A stretch of 64,000 bases of DNA from assembly GCF_051131705.1 (NCBI RefSeq), contig NZ_CP180316.1:1-64000 (forward strand). Reading direction: 5' to 3'. The stretch comes from Arthrobacter_M sp030063245 (GTDB lineage Bacteria; Actinomycetota; Actinomycetes; Actinomycetales; Micrococcaceae). The notes below the pieces were generated by a model that saw nothing but the letters and a program-made list of their open reading frames with translations, made no database searches and was not told the origin of the DNA. Of the stretch, positions 48,897-57,518 are shown piece after piece. Positions within the stretch are counted from its first letter, which is position 1; each line of letters begins with the position of its first letter. A program made the translations under genes and the position numbers.

Positions 48897-49306
48897 GCTG
48901 CCTCCGACTGTTCTGTAGTGGTGATGACAACGTATCAGCGGGTGCTGACATTTCCCGCCGGGGACTGGACCGCCTGGTAGTGACGGGCGCGGGGCCCTCG
49001 GCAGGGCGTGAAGCCGGTGGTCGTGACCCGGGGAGCGCTGAGCGCCGTCGGTTCCGACGACGTGAAGTCCACGGCGGCGCGGCCGTGCCTCACCGATCGC
49101 TTTCCGGAGGTCGGCTCCGTCTGCCATACGGAGCTCAAGGCCATCGCGGGCTCCGCCAGGCTCTTTATCGCACCGGTGAAGCCACGCCTTCGCCGACGCG
49201 GCACTTTATTGCGGCGTCCCGTTCTGGCGTCCAAGGATCGCCGAGGCCCCGGCGTGGACCTGGGATGCCGCGCCGATGCTGAGGTGCTGCTATCTCCCTT
49301 CGGGTG
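48897..49306. other. Gene-free interval before the HD hydrolase
   Basis: This 410-base interval has open frames on both strands, but none shows recognisable motifs or a good ribosome site, so none is annotated. It should hold the promoter of the leftward nuclease-helicase operon. Confidence 0.4.
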
Positions 49307-49894
49307 TCACCGGTCGGCGTGTCCCGCGGGATCATGCGCTTCCGCTGAATCCGTGTTGTCCGCGGCGACGATGGCCTCCAGCGTCGGGATGAGGTCAGGG
49401 TTTGCCCGGTTCAGGATGAGCAGCACCTCGGATTCGGGTACCGCACGGTAGAGAATTTCCCGCGCGTCGGCGTACTTGGTGGTCGGCGTCTTCTCCGGCC
49501 ATTTTCTGGCCAAGGCCTGCACGCGCTCCGGCAGCGAATTATGCGCATTGTCGGAGATCTTGACCAGCGTCGCGTCGTGATCCTCCGCAACGGCGCGGAT
49601 ACAGGCCAGATAGTCGTCCGGATCGTCCTGCAGATTCTTGGAAACACGCTCAATGAGCTCGACGGCATGCGGCGGTACGCCCATGTCGAGCAGGCCCTGC
49701 CGCGTCATGGGCGTATCCTCGGCAATATCGTGCAGGTAGCCGGCGATCCGGATATCATCGTCGAAATCGGCCAGCGCATCACCGACCGCCAGCACGTGTT
49801 CGACATACGGGCGCTTAAGTTTGTCCTTCTGCCGGGAGTGCGCGACCTCCGCCAGGACCATTGCGGTGTCCACGGTGAATTGTGCTTCCGTCAT
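49307..49894 (-). CDS. HD-domain phosphohydrolase
   Basis: The 195-residue protein has the HD motif set: EVAHSRQKDKLKRPYVEH, IAGYLHDIAEDTPMT (His-Asp metal pair) and LVKISDNAHNSLPERVQALA, like the MESH1/RelA-SpoT hydrolase fold. It may degrade ppGpp or another nucleotide; no synthetase domain is present. The ATG at 49894 fits the conserved start. The C-terminal 35 residues are not conserved. Confidence 0.82.
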   Translation of the reverse strand: MTEAQFTVDTAMVLAEVAHSRQKDKLKRPYVEHVLAVGDALADFDDDIRIAGYLHDIAEDTPMTRQGLLDMGVPPHAVELIERVSKNLQDDPDDYLACIRAVAEDHDATLVKISDNAHNSLPERVQALARKWPEKTPTTKYADAREILYRAVPESEVLLILNRANPDLIPTLEAIVAADNTDSAEAHDPAGHADR

Positions 49895-49979
49895 GTTTCA
49901 TCCTCGCCATCAGTCGATCGCTCCCAGCGGAACGCCTGCCCTGCTCTCAGGGTATCCAGTGCCCCGGACAAAACACGTA

Positions 49980-50417
49980 TTAGCCGCTGAGGTCGGTCCG
50001 CTCCAGCTCCGGACCAGTATGCAGCCGGCGGCCGGTCACCTGGCTGGGGACTATTTCCACGAATGCGGACTTCACCGACGAGGTCCACGGCCGCAGGGCG
50101 AGTTTCTCCGCCATCTCGATCTCCGCCCCGCTCTGCAGCTGCCGTGCCTGGCCCTTGACCACCACACTCCACACCGAGCTGCTGGAGCGGCCGTCCGTTT
50201 CAAGGGCAACCGATCCGTTGATGGTCAGCTGCAGCAGCTTCTCGCCCGGCGCAGTGCGGATCATGATCTTTTTGTCGTAGGCCAGAAAGTTCACAGGGAA
50301 AATCTCCGGCGTATCGTGCACGCTTACGGCCAGCCGGCCCAGCGACGCTCCCAGCAGCAGGTCCCAGCACTCGGCCTCATTCAAAATGACGGTGGGGTGT
50401 TCAGCATCGGGCAACAT
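49980..50417 (-). CDS. Pyridoxamine 5'-phosphate oxidase-like flavin-binding protein
   Basis: The 145-residue split-barrel protein has WDLLLGASLGRLAVSVHDTP and EIFPVNFLAYDKKIMIRTAP, then FEVAL-type ETDGRSSSSVWSVVVKGQAR, the PPOX or flavin/F420-binding core found in many Actinobacteria. True pyridoxamine oxidase activity is unlikely. It lies three bases after the MarR gene and probably shares its transcript. Confidence 0.82.
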   Translation of the reverse strand: MLPDAEHPTVILNEAECWDLLLGASLGRLAVSVHDTPEIFPVNFLAYDKKIMIRTAPGEKLLQLTINGSVALETDGRSSSSVWSVVVKGQARQLQSGAEIEMAEKLALRPWTSSVKSAFVEIVPSQVTGRRLHTGPELERTDLSG

Positions 50418-50420
50418 GGG

Positions 50421-50840
50421 TCATTCACTCCAGCCAAGGTTGTGGGCCATCCGCTGCAGTACGTCCACGGCGGCGTCGTATTCTTCTTCGGGGATGCCCT
50501 CGGCGATCTGCGTCCGGTGCCGTTCCACTACTTCACTAAGCCGGGCCAGGCTTTCACGCCCGATCGCGGTGAGCATGAATTGACCTTCGTCGTCGGCCAC
50601 CCATCCGCTGTCGACCAGTTCGGCAACCGGCTCAGCGGCGGAGACATCGGATTCGGAATCGAAAAACGGCTTGAGCACCTTCGTGAGCTCTGCCTCGGTG
50701 GACGGACTGCCGGTCAGCACATTCAAAATCTGCCATTGCCGGCGGGTAACGCCGTGTTCTTCCACGAGACCATCGAACTGCTGGTTAATGAGCCCGTCAA
50801 CCAGCTTCAGCCAGAATCCGAGCGGACGTTGGGTTGCCAT
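50421..50840 (-). CDS. MarR family transcriptional regulator
   Basis: A 139-residue winged-helix regulator with the wHTH region GVTRRQWQILNVLTGSPSTE and ELVDSGWVADDEGQFMLTAI, which includes the wing. It starts MATQRPLGFW at ATG 50840. It immediately precedes the PPOX-like gene and probably regulates it. A TATAGT hexamer lies about 11 bases before the ATG, suggesting a short leader. Confidence 0.82.
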   Translation of the reverse strand: MATQRPLGFWLKLVDGLINQQFDGLVEEHGVTRRQWQILNVLTGSPSTEAELTKVLKPFFDSESDVSAAEPVAELVDSGWVADDEGQFMLTAIGRESLARLSEVVERHRTQIAEGIPEEEYDAAVDVLQRMAHNLGWSE

Positions 50841-50956
50841 GACCTCACTATACAAAGTTTGGGTAGCTGCGGGGCGAAAGGGGACGACGCCGGCCGGTTT
50901 GGATTCCCGTCGTCAAGACTTGGGCGTTGCCGATGGCGCCCCGAAGAGGAACTGCC

Positions 50957-51079
50957 CTAGCTGTACTCGGCGGTCACGAGGATACGCATGTGATCGGAGT
51001 TGCCGCGGGGCAGCGTTTCCACGCTCTTGATGTCAAGGCCCAACGACCTGGCGATGTCGAAGTGGCCCTTGAAGACCAT
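50957..51079 (-). CDS. Possible small protein or C-terminal fragment
   Basis: A frame ending at 50957 reads MVFKGHFDIARSLGLDIKSV then TLPRGNSDHMRILVTAEYS, which looks protein-like. The ATG at 51079 lacks a ribosome site, and the frame continues upstream without a clear start. It may be a relic of a larger gene. No family was recognised. Confidence 0.25.
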   Translation of the reverse strand: MVFKGHFDIARSLGLDIKSVETLPRGNSDHMRILVTAEYS

Positions 51080-51278
51080 GTAGCGCGTGCACGTCCTCCG
51101 GTCGCTGAGGGAGACATCGTCCCTCCCGTTTGGCCCGGCTGAAGTGCCGCTGACCCGGGCTGCAGTTTTCCCCGCTGAAGTCGGCAGCACTGCGGGTAGG
51201 GTGGGAGGATACGGCCGGCCGGCCACGAGTGACCCATAGCAGGGCGCGAGCCTTCCTTTCGGGAATGAGGGCGTGACC

Positions 51279-52196
51279 ATGACGATCGGTCAGTACGACG
51301 GCGGCGCGGGCCGGCGGCCGCTTTGGGCCAGGAAGCTCGTTGTTGCGGTCCTGCGTTTAACACGGGTGTGCATTGGCAGCCTCGCCACGGTCGTAGTACT
51401 CGCCGTCGTCGAGGCGTATTGGGTCGGGGTTCACTTCCGCAGGGCCACGGCCGAGGAGACTCCCCGGGCGGCGGGAAGCTACGGCGCCGGGTATGCAGGT
51501 GCCACCATCCGATTGGCTGTGCTGGGGGATTCGAACGCCCTCGGAGTCGGCGCCTCGCGACGCAGCCAGACCATACCCGCACTGCTGGCCCGCGGTCTCT
51601 CCGCGAAGGCCGCGCGACCGGTGATCTTGGACAACGTTGCGGTTTCGGGTGCCGAATCGAGGGATCTGGCCGCGCAGATCGGACTGCTGACCGGGATTCC
51701 GGATGTGACAGTGATCCTCGTCGGCGGCAACGACGTAATGCAGCTGCGTTCCATCCCGGCGTCGGCTGCGCTGCTTGCCAGCGCGATCCGGCATCTGCAG
51801 TCACAGGGGGGTCAGGTGGTGGTCGGTACCTGTCCGGATATGGGGACCATCCAGGCGCTAGTGCCGCCGTTGCGCTTCATCGCCGGATGGTATAGCCGGG
51901 TCCTGGCCGTGGCGCAGACTTTCGTGGTTCTGCGCGCGGGTGGCCGGGCGGTTGCGATTGGCGGTATGCTCGGGCCGCAGTTTCTGGAAAACCCGGGGCA
52001 GATGTTCGCGACTGACCATTTCCATTCCTCGCCGCTGGGCTATGCGCGGGCCGCGCGCCTGCTCCTGCCCAGCGTCTGCGCGGCCGCTGCACCCGTGACC
52101 GGCGTTCATCTGGCGGTCCCCCGCACCGTATTTATGCACCGACGGGCCGGAAGTGGGTGGCGGCGTTGGGCACGTGGATGGGACGACGGGCCTTGA
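51279..52196 (+). CDS. SGNH/GDSL-type hydrolase
   Basis: This protein of about 305 residues has one N-terminal membrane segment (VCIGSLATVVVLAVVEAYWV) and an extracellular SGNH domain with LGDSNALGVG (Ser nucleophile), VGGNDVMQLRS (Gly-Asn block) and DHFHSSPLGY (Asp-His pair). It should be an esterase or acetyl-hydrolase acting on envelope polymers. The final stretch after about residue 285 differs in style from the rest, and another open frame continues to 52498 past a possible frameshift. GTG 51273 is an alternative start. Confidence 0.82.
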   Translation: MTIGQYDGGAGRRPLWARKLVVAVLRLTRVCIGSLATVVVLAVVEAYWVGVHFRRATAEETPRAAGSYGAGYAGATIRLAVLGDSNALGVGASRRSQTIPALLARGLSAKAARPVILDNVAVSGAESRDLAAQIGLLTGIPDVTVILVGGNDVMQLRSIPASAALLASAIRHLQSQGGQVVVGTCPDMGTIQALVPPLRFIAGWYSRVLAVAQTFVVLRAGGRAVAIGGMLGPQFLENPGQMFATDHFHSSPLGYARAARLLLPSVCAAAAPVTGVHLAVPRTVFMHRRAGSGWRRWARGWDDGP

Positions 52197-52510
52197 CCTC
52201 CGTCCGAAGTGTGGACTTGGGCCGGGAGCCGGGGCCGGGTAGGGACCCGGCGCTGGATGCGGCACTGGACGCAGGACTGGACCCGGCGCTGGGGCTGGAT
52301 CTGGCCGCGCCTGCTCCAATTCCGTGGACCGGACCCGTGCCTCAGGCGGCCGGAATGGCGGGTGATTCCACCGTGCCCGACCGCCCGATGGGCATCATGA
52401 GCGTGCTGCAACGTGTATGGGAGGGAGTTGCAGCCCTCACGGGCGGCCATGGTCTCAGCCGCTGGAACCGGCCCGCTGAGTTCGCCCCGCGCCGCTGATA
52501 ACGGGGCGTA

Positions 52511-52556
52511 CCCGCGAAACCGGTGCTGCCCAGCACCGGTTTGGTGGGCACGCCCC
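52511..52556. repeat. REP-like palindrome, copy 1, between convergent genes
   Basis: A 46-base imperfect inverted repeat centred on ACCGGTGCTGCCCAGCACCGGT lies between the SGNH gene and the ABC ATPase gene. It matches copy 2 at 55489-55534 at 37 of 46 aligned positions. It may act as a terminator, and is also a candidate dispersed REP element. Confidence 0.6.
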
Positions 52557-52612
52557 GTCTTCGAGTGGCCGGCAGGCGGCGGATCAGCGTTTCCCCGGTC
52601 AGAGCATCCCGG

Positions 52613-53380
52613 TCAGAGGACCTTGGACAGGAAAGCCTTGGTCCTCTCATGCTGCGGGTCGGTCAGCACCTGGCGCGGATCGCCGGATTCCACCACGACG
52701 CCGCCGTCCATGAACACCAATGAATCCGCCACTTCACGCGCGAACCCCATCTCGTGTGTCACCACGATCATGGTCATTCCGCTCTTGGCCAGCCCCTTCA
52801 TGACATCCAGCACCTCACCGACGAGCTCGGGGTCCAGCGCGCTGGTCGGTTCGTCGAAGAGCATCAGCTTCGGGTCCATCGCCAGCGCCCGGGCAATGGC
52901 CACGCGCTGCTGCTGGCCGCCGGAGAGATGCGCCGGGTAGTAATCGCCCTTGTCGCCCAGCCCCACCCGTTCCATCAGCTCCATCGCCCGCGCCGTCGCC
53001 TTGGCCTTGGACATCCGCTTGACGCGCATCGGGGCCTGGATGATGTTCTCCACCGCGGTCAAATGCGGGAAGAGGTTAAAGCGCTGGAACACCATGCCGA
53101 TGTCCCGGCGCTGGAAGGCCGCTTCCTTCGGCTTGAGCTCGTACAGCCTGCCGCCCTTCTCCCGGTAGCCGACCAGCTGGCCTTCCACGGAGAGCCGGCC
53201 GGCATCGACCCGTTCCAGGTGATTAATGCAGCGCAGAAAGGTGGACTTTCCGGAGCCGCTGGGACCCACAATGCACAGCACTTCGCCGGCGTCGACGCTC
53301 AGACTGATGCTTCGCAGCACCTTGTTGGACCCGAAGCTTTTGGATACACGGTCCGCGTGCACCATGGTCATGCCCGTCAT
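52613..53380 (-). CDS. Polar amino acid ABC transporter ATPase
   Basis: The 255-residue ATPase has VGPSGSGKSTFLRCINHLER (Walker A), LSGGQQQRVAIARALAMDPK (signature) and LMLFDEPTSALDPELVGEVL (Walker B), typical of GlnQ/HisP-type transporters. It overlaps the permease stop by four bases. Part of a three-gene importer operon. The amino acid cannot be named. Confidence 0.94.
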   Translation of the reverse strand: MTGMTMVHADRVSKSFGSNKVLRSISLSVDAGEVLCIVGPSGSGKSTFLRCINHLERVDAGRLSVEGQLVGYREKGGRLYELKPKEAAFQRRDIGMVFQRFNLFPHLTAVENIIQAPMRVKRMSKAKATARAMELMERVGLGDKGDYYPAHLSGGQQQRVAIARALAMDPKLMLFDEPTSALDPELVGEVLDVMKGLAKSGMTMIVVTHEMGFAREVADSLVFMDGGVVVESGDPRQVLTDPQHERTKAFLSKVL

Positions 53381-54387
53381 CCCTTGCCCCCTGCATCATT
53401 GCCGGCGGGCGCGTCGATCAGTGCCGCCGTCGTCGGGCCGTTACCGGCGTCGGAACCCGCGACGGCGGCCGGGTCGCCGCCCGCCGTCGGCTTGTCCGCC
53501 TTGCGCCGCCCGGTCCCGCGGGAGAAGCGCTTTTCAATGAAATGCTGGCCCACCATCAGCACCGAGGTGAACAGCAGATACCAGATGGAGGCCACGATCA
53601 GCAGCGGCACTGGAGTGAACGTCACCGCTGAAATGCCGCGGGAGACGCCGTAGAGGTCGATGCTCAACGGTATCGCCGCCACCAGGGACGTGGTTTTGAG
53701 CATCGAGATCACCTCGTTGCCGGTGGGCGGAATGATGATCTTCATGGCCTGCGGCACCACGATGTAGCGCATGGTCTGTCCCCAGGACATTGCCAGCGCC
53801 TTGGAGGCCTCTTCCTGCCCCTCATCCACCGACAACAGGCCGGCGCGCACAATCTCGGACATGTACGCCGCCTCATTGAGCGCCAGCCCGATCACCGCGG
53901 TGATAAAGAGATTGTGGAAAACGTCATTGGGCACGGTCACCCACGGCGTCATGAAGGGAACGCCCAGAGTGAGCACCGGGTAGATCAGCGCCACGATGCC
54001 CCAGAACACCAGCTGTACATAGACCGGCGTGCCGCGGAAGATCCACAGATACAACCAGGCGACGCTCTTGACCACCGGGTTTGGCGAGAGCCGCATGATG
54101 GCCAGAAGCAGCCCGAGGACAATGGCGATCAGCATGGAATAAACGGTCAGCTGCAGGGTCACCAGCGCGGCCTGGCTGATCCGCTTGTCGAAGATGTATT
54201 TGCCCACATCGGCCCAGCCGTAATCCTCGCGCTGGGCGGCGTCGAGAATGAAGACCGCAAGCGCGAGCACCAGGACGACGGCGATCAGGGCGCGCCACGG
54301 GTGCCGCAGCGGGACGGCCTTGATGGCCTCGCCCTCCTCGCCGGAGTCCGGGGGAGTGGCGCTACGGGCCTGCTCCGGATCCGTCAT
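53377..54387 (-). CDS. Polar amino acid ABC transporter permease
   Basis: The 336-residue membrane protein contains the HisM/GlnP permease core: ALVTLQLTVYSMLIAIVLGL, WIFRGTPVYVQLVFWGIV and the EAA loop in EASKALAMSWGQTMRYIVVP. The Ala/Pro-rich last 55 residues are cytoplasmic. The start lies six bases after the substrate-binding gene stop. Confidence 0.93.
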   Translation of the reverse strand: MTDPEQARSATPPDSGEEGEAIKAVPLRHPWRALIAVVLVLALAVFILDAAQREDYGWADVGKYIFDKRISQAALVTLQLTVYSMLIAIVLGLLLAIMRLSPNPVVKSVAWLYLWIFRGTPVYVQLVFWGIVALIYPVLTLGVPFMTPWVTVPNDVFHNLFITAVIGLALNEAAYMSEIVRAGLLSVDEGQEEASKALAMSWGQTMRYIVVPQAMKIIIPPTGNEVISMLKTTSLVAAIPLSIDLYGVSRGISAVTFTPVPLLIVASIWYLLFTSVLMVGQHFIEKRFSRGTGRRKADKPTAGGDPAAVAGSDAGNGPTTAALIDAPAGNDAGGKG

Positions 54388-54393
54388 TGTCGG

Positions 54394-55308
54394 TTACCCC
54401 TTCGCGCCGACGTTGAGGGCCGCCGTCTGAACACCGCCGCTTTCCACACCCCACTTGGCCAGGATCCTGGTGTAGCTGCCATCATCGATCAGCGCCTGGA
54501 GGGCCTTCTGCAGCACCGGGGTGAACTCGCTGTTCTGCGCCACGGGTATGCCGTACGGCGCGACCTCGAACGCATCGCCGGCCGTCTGCAGCTTGCCCTT
54601 TGTCTGCGATATCGCATACAGCGTGACAGGCGAATCGGCGCTCATCGCATCCACCTGCCCAACCGCCAGGGCATTGGTGGCCTGATCCTGCGCGTCGTAC
54701 CTGAAGATCTCGATGGCCGCCTTACCCGCGTCGGTGCAGGCCTTCGATTTGGCAGGGACCTCATGCGTGTCCTCATAGGTGGTGGCCTGCACACCCACCT
54801 TGAGGCCGCAGGCGTTCTCCGGATCCACTGTCTTGCCCACCGGGGCGGCCCACTGGATGCCGGCCGAGTAGTAGTTGATGAAGTCCACCTGCTTCTCCCG
54901 CTCGGCAGTATCCGTGAAGGAGGACATACCCATGTCATCCTTGCCGGCCTTGATGGCGGGCAGGATGTTATCGAACGTGCCGATGTCGAAGTTGACCTTC
55001 AGGCCGAGCACCTGGCCCAGGGCGTTGGTCAGATCCACGGACCAACCGGCGGGTTTGCCATCGCCGTCCTTGAATTCGTTCGGCGGGTAATTATTCGCCA
55101 TCCCGACGTTGAGGACCCCGGCGGCCTTTATCTTCTCCGACAGCTTGGCCGCTATCGCGTCGTTCTTCTTGACCGCAACCGCGTCCGCAAAGCCGGCGGA
55201 ACCGGAGGAGGCGCCACTACCCGCGGCAGGAGAGCTGTTGTCAACGCACCCCGTGAGCATGAGGGCCGCAGCGGCAAGGACGGAGACGGCGGCATATCGT
55301 GATCGCAT
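54394..55308 (-). CDS. Polar amino acid ABC transporter substrate-binding lipoprotein
   Basis: This 304-residue protein has a lipoprotein signal with lipobox LTGC (Cys21) and an SBP domain of the family 3 type, with GVLNVGMANNYPPNEFKDGD and AGWSVDLTNALGQVLGLKVN. It binds ligand outside the membrane. It is first in the operon and may be preceded by the REP-like palindrome copy 2. Confidence 0.93.
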   Translation of the reverse strand: MRSRYAAVSVLAAAALMLTGCVDNSSPAAGSGASSGSAGFADAVAVKKNDAIAAKLSEKIKAAGVLNVGMANNYPPNEFKDGDGKPAGWSVDLTNALGQVLGLKVNFDIGTFDNILPAIKAGKDDMGMSSFTDTAEREKQVDFINYYSAGIQWAAPVGKTVDPENACGLKVGVQATTYEDTHEVPAKSKACTDAGKAAIEIFRYDAQDQATNALAVGQVDAMSADSPVTLYAISQTKGKLQTAGDAFEVAPYGIPVAQNSEFTPVLQKALQALIDDGSYTRILAKWGVESGGVQTAALNVGAKG

Positions 55309-55488
55309 AGCTTGCTTCTCTCATCGGGGATGCGCCCGAGAGCGCCTTGTGCCGACCTTACAGCGGGCACTGCTGTGATCTGGGCCATATGACGACGACG
55401 GCGGGTTGCGGTTTGGTGACGGATTCCAGGCCGCACGCAGCCCCGAAGGCCGCATGGCGAGGGGCCGCGGCCGCGAGGCAGGGGCCGG

Positions 55489-55534
55489 CCCACGAGAACG
55501 GTGCTGCCCGGCCCCGGTTTCGTGGGGCAGCCCC
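55489..55534. repeat. REP-like palindrome, copy 2, upstream of the ABC operon
   Basis: This 46-base imperfect palindrome, with core CGGTGCTGCCCGGCCCCGGT, aligns without gaps to copy 1 at 52511-52556 at 37 of 46 positions. The two copies flank the three-gene ABC transporter. Confidence 0.6.
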
Positions 55535-55583
55535 TTCCTCGCGGCACAATGGTGGGTCAATTTTCCGGCCGGGCCTCCGATTG

Positions 55584-55636
55584 CCGACACGGTGTCGGTG
55601 CGCCGTAGGCTGACGAGTGAACCGACACGGTGTCGG
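55584..55636. promoter_or_regulatory. Twin TetR-type operators
   Basis: The 15-base palindrome CCGACACGGTGTCGG occurs exactly twice, at 55584-55598 and 55622-55636, 38 bases apart. A possible promoter with TTGCCG at 55581-55586 and TAGGCT at 55606-55611 is overlapped by the first copy. The pair lies just upstream of the TetR-type gene and is likely its autoregulatory operator. Confidence 0.8.
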
Positions 55637-55657
55637 CGGGAAGGAAGCCGGACGATT

Positions 55658-56241
55658 ATGGACACCGGACGTCGCGAAAACCGCCGCGCCGCCCTCCTGG
55701 CCGCGCCGCCCCGCGGGCTGCGGCCCGAAACGACCTGCTCAACGGGGGTGCCGCGGGCGTCACGCTGGCTAGGGTGGGCAGCGCAACGGGCCTGGCCAGG
55801 AGCAGTGTTTATGATTACTTCGGCTCCTCCGGCGATCTGCTTGCCGAGGTGGCCGCGCTGGCGTTCGGCGAGTGGGCCGCCGACGTCAGGGCCGCCGTCG
55901 TCGACGCCGACCCTGGCTGGCCGCAGCTGCAGACCTACGTTTCGCGGACCCTCATGATGGTGTCGGAGGGAAGGCATGACATCGCCGCGGCGCTGGACAA
56001 AGTGGACTTCACCGCGGCCCAGCGCGAGAGGTTCCGGGACCTGCACCTTGACATCACCGAGCCGATGCTGCGGAGCCTGGTCTACCTCGACGTGCCCTCC
56101 CCGGAAGCACACGCCGCCCTGATCCAGGGAATGGTCGACGGCGCCACGCGGCAGGTCGGCCACGGTGCCGATGCGGCACAGCTGAGCGCCATCACGTGCG
56201 AACTGATCATCAACGGACTGCCCACCGTACATGTCCCCTGA
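55658..56241 (+). pseudogene. TetR family regulator with apparent N-terminal frameshift
   Basis: From 55723 the frame encodes ARNDLLNGGAAGVTLARVGS and ATGLARSSVYDYFGSSGDLL, a TetR HTH, then a ligand-binding domain to 56241. The natural start at ATG 55658 (MDTGRRENRRAALLAA, with GGAAGGAAG upstream) is in a different frame. Deleting 17 bases at 55706-55722 restores LLAA-ARNDLL, so a small insertion or an assembly error separates them. An alternative start at 55630 would lie inside an operator. If the shift is real the regulator is broken. Confidence 0.65.
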
Positions 56242-56316
56242 CTCGCACCGCCCCTACCCTCAGGCCGCGGTACCTACCGACTGACCAATCCGACAACCCT
56301 AGGACTTGAACCACGC

Positions 56317-56778
56317 ATGTCACCACGCCTTTTTTACCGGACGCTCGCCTTTGCCGAGGCCGTCACCTGGACCCTGCTGATCATCGCCATGGTGCTCAAG
56401 TACGCCTTTAACGCCGGCGGTCTCCCGGTGCAGATCGCCGGATCCATCCATGGCTTCGTCTTCATCAGCTATGCGCTGACCGCCGGGCTGGTGGGCGTGA
56501 ACCAGCACTGGCCGAAGCGGCTGACCACCCTGGCCGTCGCAACCGCCATCATCCCCTACGCCACCATTCCCTTCGATCTGGTGATGGACCGGAACGGAAT
56601 GCTCGACGGCGCTTGGCGGCGTACCGCGACCGCTGACCCGCGCGATCACACCCCGGTCAGCCGGCTGCTGCGCTGGATGCTTCGCCGCCCGGCCGTCCTG
56701 GGCGGCGTCTTTGTGCTGGCCGTTGTTGTCATCATGAGCACACTGCTGGTCATTGGTCCGCCCGGCGGCCGGAGCTAG
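56317..56778 (+). CDS. DUF3817 membrane protein
   Basis: The 153-residue protein has three to four membrane segments, with TLAFAEAVTWTLLIIAMVLK, GSIHGFVFISYALTAGLVGV and a C-terminal VLGGVFVLAVVVIMSTLLV. The family is common in Actinobacteria and has no known function. It follows the TetR-type gene in the same direction by 75 bases and may be under its control. Confidence 0.8.
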   Translation: MSPRLFYRTLAFAEAVTWTLLIIAMVLKYAFNAGGLPVQIAGSIHGFVFISYALTAGLVGVNQHWPKRLTTLAVATAIIPYATIPFDLVMDRNGMLDGAWRRTATADPRDHTPVSRLLRWMLRRPAVLGGVFVLAVVVIMSTLLVIGPPGGRS

Positions 56779-56868
56779 GCGGATTTTCCGGCGTGCTGCT
56801 CTCCGGCTTCCCCCTGCGCAGCCATGACGTGTCTGCCAATTTCGCAAATATGACTGACTGACAATCAA

Positions 56869-57471
56869 TCAGATGTTGTAGAGGCCGGAGAGCGCCAAGC
56901 CCGCCAGCTGAGCCTTGACATAACCGGCAAAATCCGGCGCGCCAGCATCGATCAGAGCGGCGGGTAGCGATTTGGATCCTGGTCGAGCGGCCCAGTAGCT
57001 GCACTGCTTTTTGATTGCTGCTAAAATCGCGTCAGGTCGCCGCTCCGCCGTGAGGGAGAGCATGTCATCCGGTAGGAATATTGCAAACTCGAATTGCTCT
57101 GAAAATTCCTCAAAATCTTTGTGGTTTGCTGTTACCAGATAGTCGACGTGCCCATGCGCCGCTGCGGCGACCACGTGAGCATCATGCTTGTCCTTGCCTT
57201 TCAAGAGGCTCGGATGGATCTCGTACCCAGAGATCATTGCGTTCGGGAACGAGTTTGTCAGCACTTTGCGCCAACGGCCGATGTCACTGTCCGAAGCACC
57301 CGGATTATCTCGCCGTCGGTTATATAGGAACTCCGTCATCACGTCTTCGCTCCAGCGCAATACGATTCCTTCAACGCCGGAATTGAGGGAGATCAGGGAA
57401 AACCAATCTCGAAGCGTACGCGAGTAGAGAACGTTAGCGTCTAAGAAAATGAGTGTGGCCCCAGGTTGCAT
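56869..57471 (-). CDS. PIN domain toxin
   Basis: A 200-residue PIN-fold ribonuclease with LIFLDANVLYSRTLRDW (Asp11), KHDAHVVAAAAHG and VDYLVTANHKDF, which supply the acidic metal site. Such toxins cleave RNA and are held by a cognate antitoxin. The cognate gene at 58650-59111 is separated from it by an IS630 element. The ATG at 57471 is preceded by no strong ribosome site, so it may once have been coupled to the antitoxin. Confidence 0.82.
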   Translation of the reverse strand: MQPGATLIFLDANVLYSRTLRDWFSLISLNSGVEGIVLRWSEDVMTEFLYNRRRDNPGASDSDIGRWRKVLTNSFPNAMISGYEIHPSLLKGKDKHDAHVVAAAAHGHVDYLVTANHKDFEEFSEQFEFAIFLPDDMLSLTAERRPDAILAAIKKQCSYWAARPGSKSLPAALIDAGAPDFAGYVKAQLAGLALSGLYNI

Positions 57472-57518
57472 GGGCTCAGCCTATGCGGTCCCCGGGGCCA
57501 CGCCTACGATGGCACCTA

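Noticed and set aside
48897..49127. Longer nuclease-helicase start at 49127
   Set aside because: The upstream 77 residues are His/Arg/Pro-rich with no family similarity, and GGAGG precedes GTG 48896.
52157..52498. Separate gene after the SGNH hydrolase
   Set aside because: It is low complexity and may be the frameshifted end of the hydrolase; no own ribosome site is seen.
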